DNA of 56,714 nucleotides, taken from NCBI GenBank assembly GCA_902765735.1, contig CACXBB010000025.1:1-56714 (forward strand). The letters run 5' to 3'. This stretch comes from an uncultured Eubacteriales bacterium (GTDB lineage: Bacteria > Bacillota > Clostridia > Christensenellales > Aristaeellaceae). A program made the translations under genes and the position numbers. Positions 52,020-56,714 of the stretch are shown one piece after another (the stretch's first letter is position 1; the number at the start of each line of letters is the position of its first letter). The notes under the pieces were generated by a model, which saw only the letters and a list, made by a program, of their open reading frames with translations, ran no database searches and was not told the DNA's origin.

Positions 52020-53717
52020 ATGACGTTATACTACGACCTGGTGCTGGCGGCGTCGATCGTCATGACGCTGATGTACGTGTTCATGTGGCACAAGCACTTC
52101 GACGCGCACATCACGATGATCTACGTGCTGGTGCCGGTGATCAACCTGGGCTACGCCCTGCTGGCCCGGGCCACCACGCTGGAGGAGGCCCTGATGGCCA
52201 ACCGGCTGACCTACATGGTCGGGTGCTATCTGTTGCTGATCATCATGTTCAGCGTGTTCAGCCTCTGCCAGATCCCGCTGAACCGCTGGATACGTGTGGC
52301 GCTATTGCTCATGAGCACGGCGGTGTACGCCTCCGCGCTGTCCATCGGCCGCAGCCCGATATTCTACAAGGACGTGCAGTTCGAGCTGATCGACGGCGCC
52401 GTGGTCTTCCACAAGCACTACGCCTTCATGCACACGGCGTTTCTGGCGCTGATATTCGGCTACTTCTCGGCCAGCCTGATCGCCATCATCTACACCTACC
52501 TGCACAAAAAACAGGTCTCCCGCAAGATACTGATACTGCTCTTCCTGCCCGTGGTGGTGGCCATGGTGGCCTTCTTCGCCGGGCGCAGGCTGTTCCCCCG
52601 GGTGGAGCTGATCCCCGCCGCCTGCGACTTCGCGCTCTTGATCTACCTGATCATCGTCTACCGCATGTGCCTGTACGACGTCATCGACGTGGCGGTGGAT
52701 TCGCTGGTGCAGTCCGGCGATACGGGGCTTATTTCCATCGACTTCAATTTCAACTACCTGGGCAGCAACGCCACCGCCAAGGACATCTTCCCCGCGCTCA
52801 ACGACCTGACCGTGGACCTCCCCATCACCCGAAGCGCGCTCATGCGTGAGACGGCGCTAAAGTGGCTCGAGGCCTTCCGCGACGACGAGTCCCGCGACAC
52901 CGTCCACTACGAGAAGGACGACCACAGCTTCCTGGTCAAGATCACCTACCTCTTCAACGACCGGCGCAGGCGGGGCTATCAGTTCTTCATGACCGACGAC
53001 ACCGAGGACCAGCACTACATCAACCTCCTCAGCCACTACAACGCCGAATTGGAGCGCGAGGTGGCCGACAAGACCGCCCACATCGTGGCGATGCACGACC
53101 GGCTGATCCTGGGCATGGCCACCATGGTTGAGAGCCGCGACAACTCCACCGGCGGGCACATCCGGCGCACCAGCGAGGGCGTGCGGCTGCTGACCGAGGC
53201 CATCCGCGAGGTCGGCGCCCCGACGCTCAGCGACGCATTCTGCCGGGACCTCATCAAGGCCGCGCCCATGCACGACCTGGGCAAGATCGCCGTGGACGAC
53301 GCCATACTCCGCAAGCCCGGCCGCTTTACCCCCGAGGAGTTCGACAAGATGAAGTCCCACGCCGCCGAGGGCGCGCGGATCGTGCGCGAGATACTCAAGA
53401 GCGTGGAGGACGACGAGTTCCGCCACATCGCGCAGAACGTCGCCCACTACCACCACGAGCGCTGGGACGGCTCCGGCTACCCCGAGGGCCTCAAGGCCGA
53501 CGCCATCCCGCTGGAGGCCCGTATCATGGCCATCGCCGATGTCTATGACGCCCTCGTCAGCAAGCGCGTGTACAAGGAGCGCATGTCCTTTGAGGAGGCC
53601 GACGCCATCATCATGGACGGCATGGGCAGGCACTTCGACCCCGGCCTCGAGGCCGGCTATGTCGCCGCCCGACCTCGCCTGGAGGCGTATTACAGCGGAC
53701 TCGGGGAATACGCTTGA
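52020..53717 (+). CDS. membrane HD-GYP domain phosphodiesterase-like receptor
   Basis: A 565-residue signalling protein. Residues 1-220 contain seven to eight hydrophobic helices, resembling the 7TM sensor module of histidine-kinase-like receptors. Residues 230-330 look PAS-like (LISIDFNFNYLGSNATAKDIFP, YQFFMTDDTED), then a coiled segment. The HD-GYP domain (about 365-550) has HDLGK and HHERWDGSGYPEGL, the full metal and GYP signature of c-di-GMP (or cGAMP) phosphodiesterases. The ATG at 52020 follows GGAGGG. The ligand is unknown. Confidence 0.88.
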   Translation: MTLYYDLVLAASIVMTLMYVFMWHKHFDAHITMIYVLVPVINLGYALLARATTLEEALMANRLTYMVGCYLLLIIMFSVFSLCQIPLNRWIRVALLLMSTAVYASALSIGRSPIFYKDVQFELIDGAVVFHKHYAFMHTAFLALIFGYFSASLIAIIYTYLHKKQVSRKILILLFLPVVVAMVAFFAGRRLFPRVELIPAACDFALLIYLIIVYRMCLYDVIDVAVDSLVQSGDTGLISIDFNFNYLGSNATAKDIFPALNDLTVDLPITRSALMRETALKWLEAFRDDESRDTVHYEKDDHSFLVKITYLFNDRRRRGYQFFMTDDTEDQHYINLLSHYNAELEREVADKTAHIVAMHDRLILGMATMVESRDNSTGGHIRRTSEGVRLLTEAIREVGAPTLSDAFCRDLIKAAPMHDLGKIAVDDAILRKPGRFTPEEFDKMKSHAAEGARIVREILKSVEDDEFRHIAQNVAHYHHERWDGSGYPEGLKADAIPLEARIMAIADVYDALVSKRVYKERMSFEEADAIIMDGMGRHFDPGLEAGYVAARPRLEAYYSGLGEYA

Positions 53718-54090
53718 TATAATTGGGAATTTGGAATTGGGAATGGAGAATTATAAGCCGCGATATAACTCTGTACGCACCGCCACCCCGTAGGGACGCT
53801 ATACTTGGCGTCCGCTGAATTGCGCCCCCTCAGTCAGCTGCGCTGACAGCTCCCCCTGCGCAGGGGAGCCACCGCCACCCCGTAGGGACGCCATACTTGG
53901 TGTCCGCAAAGCCTCCCCTGTGTAAGGGGAGGTGTCATGCGAAGCATGACGGAGGGGTTGCCCTGCCTTCTCCTTCAGGGGGTTCGAACGCCCGGAAAAC
54001 AGTCCAGTGGACTTGCCTTCTCCTTTAGGAGAAGGTGGCAACGCGAAGCGTTGACGGAAGAGGTCGTCCCCCAATTCCCAATTTCTCTCA
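53718..54090. repeat. repeat island before the Eis-like gene
   Basis: Minisatellite AATTGGGAATTTGGAATTGGG (53721-), two copies of CACCCCGTAGGGACGC-ATACTTGG-GTCCGC (53784 and 53878), a CAGTCAGCTGCGCTGACAGC stem with CTCCCCCTGCGCAGGGGAG, a CCTCCCCTGTGTAAGGGGAGG stem, and a REP ending GGAAGAGGTCG (54061). I see no gene here. Confidence 0.8.
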
Positions 54091-54114
54091 CCCCCCCACA
54101 GGAGGTCACCCCCC

Positions 54115-55329
54115 ATGATCGTTCGCAAAATCCGCCCGGAGGAGCTCAAGCGCTGCCAGCAGCTCTGCGCACTGGCCTTCGAATACCCGATGCAGGGCGC
54201 CGACCTGTCTCCGGAGGCCGCGCTCAACAAGGTGCGGCAGAATCCCCAATCCATGCAGGACGTCCACTGGGACAGCCAATGGGCGGCCTTCGGCGACGAC
54301 GACGCCACCATGCTGGCCACCCTGACCGTCATCCCTTGGCGGGCCCGCTTCGACGGCGGCGACGTGCCCATGGGCGGCATCGGCGGCGTGGCGTCGCTGC
54401 CCCAGTACCGCCGGGGCGGCGCGATCCGCCGCTGCATCGAGGCGGCCTTGCGGGACCTCCACGACGGCGGGACGCTGCTGTCCTATCTCTACCCCTTCTC
54501 CACCGCGTTCTACCGCAAATTCGGCTACGAGCTGGGCTGTGACTGGACACGCTGGCGCCTCAGGCTCTCCGGCATGCCCGCATTCTCCATGGAAGGCCGC
54601 TGGCAGCTCTCCGAGCCGGACCGCCCGCTGACCGACGCCATCCGCGCCGTCAACCGCATGCGCGAGGCGCGCTACAACTGCATGGTGCTCAGCGGCGACA
54701 CCGAATACCTGTACCTGCGGGAGGACCCCTTCGTCACAAAGCGCTACACCTACGTGTACTATGACGCCCAGGACCGCCCCCGCGCCCACCTGACCGCCGT
54801 GCCGGAGGGCGGCGAGCTGCGGTGCCCCCGGTTCGTATTCAGCGACAGGGAGGGCTTCTGCGGGCTTCTGGCGCTGCTCATGCGCCTGTCCGCCGACCAC
54901 AGCCACGCCACGCTGTGCCTGCCCACGGACATCGACCTGCGCGCCCTGCTGCCCGAGTGGAGCTTCGGCCATGTGGAGCGCGTTATCGAGCAGCGCGGCA
55001 TGGTGCGGGCGGTGAACGTCGAGGGCCTGCTGCGCGCCGCCCGCGCCCGCGGCGAGGGTTGTCTGCGCGTTGGCGTGACCGACCCCCTGCTGTCCGCCAA
55101 CAACGGCTGCTTCGAGGTCTCCTTCTCCCCGGACCGGCCCAACGCCGTGCGCCGGGTGGACGATCCCCCCGAGATCGAGCTGACCATACAGGATTTCAGC
55201 CGCCTGATCGTGGGCTGCTGCGACGCCGCGGACCCCGAGTGGCTCCCGGACGTGCAGCTGCACTGTTCCCCCGAGCGCGCCGCGCAGCTCTTCTATCGCA
55301 AACCGACGTTCATCAGCCAGTATTTTTGA
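54115..55329 (+). CDS. Eis-like GNAT N-acetyltransferase
   Basis: A 404-residue enhanced-intracellular-survival-type acetyltransferase: two GNAT domains followed by an SCP2-like domain. Domain 1 has GGIGGVASLPQYRRGGAIRRCI (acetyl-CoA loop) and LLSYLYPFSTAFYRKFGYE, including the expected catalytic Tyr. The chain ends ...FISQYF: a C-terminal Phe, whose carboxylate acts as the general base in characterised Eis enzymes. The substrate is unknown; relatives acetylate aminoglycosides or other amines. The start is ATG 54115 with AGGAGG upstream. nagA follows 22 bases later. Confidence 0.87.
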   Translation: MIVRKIRPEELKRCQQLCALAFEYPMQGADLSPEAALNKVRQNPQSMQDVHWDSQWAAFGDDDATMLATLTVIPWRARFDGGDVPMGGIGGVASLPQYRRGGAIRRCIEAALRDLHDGGTLLSYLYPFSTAFYRKFGYELGCDWTRWRLRLSGMPAFSMEGRWQLSEPDRPLTDAIRAVNRMREARYNCMVLSGDTEYLYLREDPFVTKRYTYVYYDAQDRPRAHLTAVPEGGELRCPRFVFSDREGFCGLLALLMRLSADHSHATLCLPTDIDLRALLPEWSFGHVERVIEQRGMVRAVNVEGLLRAARARGEGCLRVGVTDPLLSANNGCFEVSFSPDRPNAVRRVDDPPEIELTIQDFSRLIVGCCDAADPEWLPDVQLHCSPERAAQLFYRKPTFISQYF

Positions 55330-55351
55330 TTTAATTCTGACGGAGACCCCC

Positions 55352-56491
55352 ATGAAGTGCATCATCAACGGAACGCTGCTCATGAAGGACGGCCCACTGA
55401 CGGGCAAGGCCCTGCTGTTTGACGATAAGATCCGCGCGCTGACGGACATCGTGCCGTCGGACGCGGAGGTGATCGACGCCGCGGGCGGCTGTGTGTCCCC
55501 GGGGCTGATCGACGTGCACTGTCACGGCTTCATGGGCTGGGACGCCTCCCACGGCAGTCTCGACGAGCTTCGGCAGATGTCCCGTCGGGCCGCGCAGACC
55601 GGCGTGACCGCCTGGCTGCCCACCACCATGACGCTGGACTGGCCTGTGTTGGAGCGGTGCTTCGCCGCCATTCGACGGGCGCAGGCGGAGAGCCTCTCCC
55701 CCGACTGGCGCGGCGCGCAGGTGCTGGGCGTCCACGCGGAGGGACCGTTCATCAGCCCGAAGCGCAAGGGCGCGCAGTCAGAATCCGCCATCCAGCGCCC
55801 GAACGCGGAAAAGCTGCGCCCCTGGGCCGACGTCATACGCCTGCTGACCCTCGCCCCGGAGCGCGACGGCGCAACGGACTGCATCCGCGACGCGCAGGCT
55901 ATGGGTATCGCAGTCTCCATGGGCCACACCGACGCCACCTACGAGCAGGCGCTCGCGGGCATCGAGGCCGGCGTCACCCACGCCACCCACACCTTCAACG
56001 CCATGCCGCCGCTGAACCACCGGGAGCCGGGGGCCGTCGGCGCGGCGCTCTCGGACGATCGCGTGTACTGCGAATTGATCTGCGACACCTTCCACGTCCA
56101 TCCGTCGCTGTTTGGCCTTATGGCGCGGCAGAAGCCCGGCCGGCTGGTGCTGATCACCGATTCCATCGCCTCCGCGGGGCTGCCCGACGGTCCCCACGAC
56201 CAGATGGGCGCGACGGTCATCGTGGACGGCATCCGCTGTCGCTTCCCCGACGGCACCATCGCCGGCAGCGCCCTCACGCTGGACCGCGCCGTGCGCAATT
56301 TCCGAAAATATACCCGCCTGCCGCTGTGGCAGGTGGTCCATATGGCTGCCCTCTGCCCCGCGATGAGCATCGGCCTCGATGCCTACAAGGGCTCCCTCGA
56401 CCCCGGCAAGGACGCCGACATCCTCATCACCGATCCCGATTTCAACGTCCGCGCCACCTTTGTCCGCGGCGTCCGTGTCTTCCCAACATAA
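55352..56491 (+). CDS. nagA: N-acetylglucosamine-6-phosphate deacetylase
   Basis: A 379-residue amidohydrolase that produces glucosamine 6-phosphate and acetate, feeding amino-sugar use or cell-wall recycling. Metal-site motifs: DVHCHGFMGWD (about 54), GVHAEGPFISPKRKGA (about 130), SMGHTDATYEQALAG (about 190), ATHTFNAMPPLNHREPG and LITDSIASAG (catalytic Asp). The ATG at 55352 follows ACGGAGA. It probably shares a transcript with the Eis-like gene. nagB is not in the window. Confidence 0.95.
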   Translation: MKCIINGTLLMKDGPLTGKALLFDDKIRALTDIVPSDAEVIDAAGGCVSPGLIDVHCHGFMGWDASHGSLDELRQMSRRAAQTGVTAWLPTTMTLDWPVLERCFAAIRRAQAESLSPDWRGAQVLGVHAEGPFISPKRKGAQSESAIQRPNAEKLRPWADVIRLLTLAPERDGATDCIRDAQAMGIAVSMGHTDATYEQALAGIEAGVTHATHTFNAMPPLNHREPGAVGAALSDDRVYCELICDTFHVHPSLFGLMARQKPGRLVLITDSIASAGLPDGPHDQMGATVIVDGIRCRFPDGTIAGSALTLDRAVRNFRKYTRLPLWQVVHMAALCPAMSIGLDAYKGSLDPGKDADILITDPDFNVRATFVRGVRVFPT

Positions 56492-56499
56492 GAAACGCG

Positions 56500-56714
56500 A
56501 CCATCCGCCCCAAAAGCCTTCCCCTTCAGGGGAAGGTGGATTAATGCCGTCAGGCATTAAGACGGAAGAGGTCGAGCCTTCCCCTTGAGGGGAAAGTGGC
56601 TGGCCGCAGGCCAGACGGAAGAGGTCGAGCCTTCCCCTTGAGGGGAAGGTGGCCGAGCGAAGCGAGGTCGGATGAGGTGTCCGTAATCCCACAAGAAAAC
56701 CCCAACAACCAAAA
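56500..56714. repeat. REP cluster and element end after nagA
   Basis: Three CCTTCCCCTT-AGGGGAAGG palindromes, with TTAATGCCGTCAGGCATTAA, GGCCGCAGGCC and GAGCGAAGCGAGG stems, each followed by AGGTCG or GAGGTGTCC. ATCCCACAAGAAAACC at 56686-56701 resembles the inner end of the terminator-associated family. The window ends in this repeat. Confidence 0.75.

Overview
The window looks like chromosome from a GC-rich, spore-forming, anaerobic Clostridia-type Firmicute, possibly an uncultured gut lineage. Coding DNA is strongly GC-rich (about 60-65% by eye). Shine-Dalgarno sites are strong AGGAGG types and promoters are classical sigma-A types. A small acid-soluble spore protein gene is present, together with an ECF vitamin transporter S component, secreted Ig-like (Big_2) proteins and an HD-GYP receptor. 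No genus is assigned.

Layout. 140-2077: a URO-D-superfamily methyltransferase-like gene and a nucleoside phosphorylase. 2187-6168: the wreck of a non-ribosomal peptide synthetase (NRPS) locus, with pieces of C-A-T-C modules, a terminal reductase and a MATE transporter joined to an HATPase domain, broken by large deletions, two nonsense codons and two frameshifts. 6266-11875: metallophosphoesterase, lipoyl-less E2-type acyltransferase, acyl-CoA ligase, dxr and rseP. 12210-17676 (minus): a TrmH/SpoU methyltransferase, then panT-coaX-recD2-comF. 18054-19519: a cupin and a Ca2+/cation antiporter.

19642-27330 is a complete co-linear histidine operon, hisZ-G-D-C-B-H-A-F-I(E), mostly with overlapping stop/start codons. 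It has two tandem promoters and an inverted repeat in the proximal one. Only histidinol-phosphate phosphatase is not encoded here. 27333-30245 (minus): yraN, rnhB, rbgA and rplS. 30384-34991 (minus): three coupled exported proteins, one a 1157-residue wall-type protein with an E/K-rich stalk, six Ig-like repeats and a zinc-protease domain. 35312-38733 (minus): hpf, topB and an AraC regulator. 38744-39133: a compact locus with the architecture of a type I toxin-antitoxin pair. 39211-45280: fucI, a secreted protein, dapF, an SH3-type exported protein and psuG. 45799-51007 (minus): gyrA, an AT-rich DUF559 gene and gyrB. 51260-56491: tRNA-Arg(CCT) with two long perfect palindromes, the SASP gene, an HD-GYP receptor, an Eis-like acetyltransferase and nagA.

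Intergenic space is loaded with dispersed repeats. They include small REP palindromes, elements bounded by 7-8 bp minisatellites, a MITE with 18-bp perfect ends, and a 235-283 bp element family ending GGCTCTTCACGGAAA that lies directly against the T-tract of three rho-independent terminators. The most unusual items are the small-peptide/antisense locus near 38.9 kb, the terminator-associated element family, the palindromic tRNA tails and the decayed NRPS locus.
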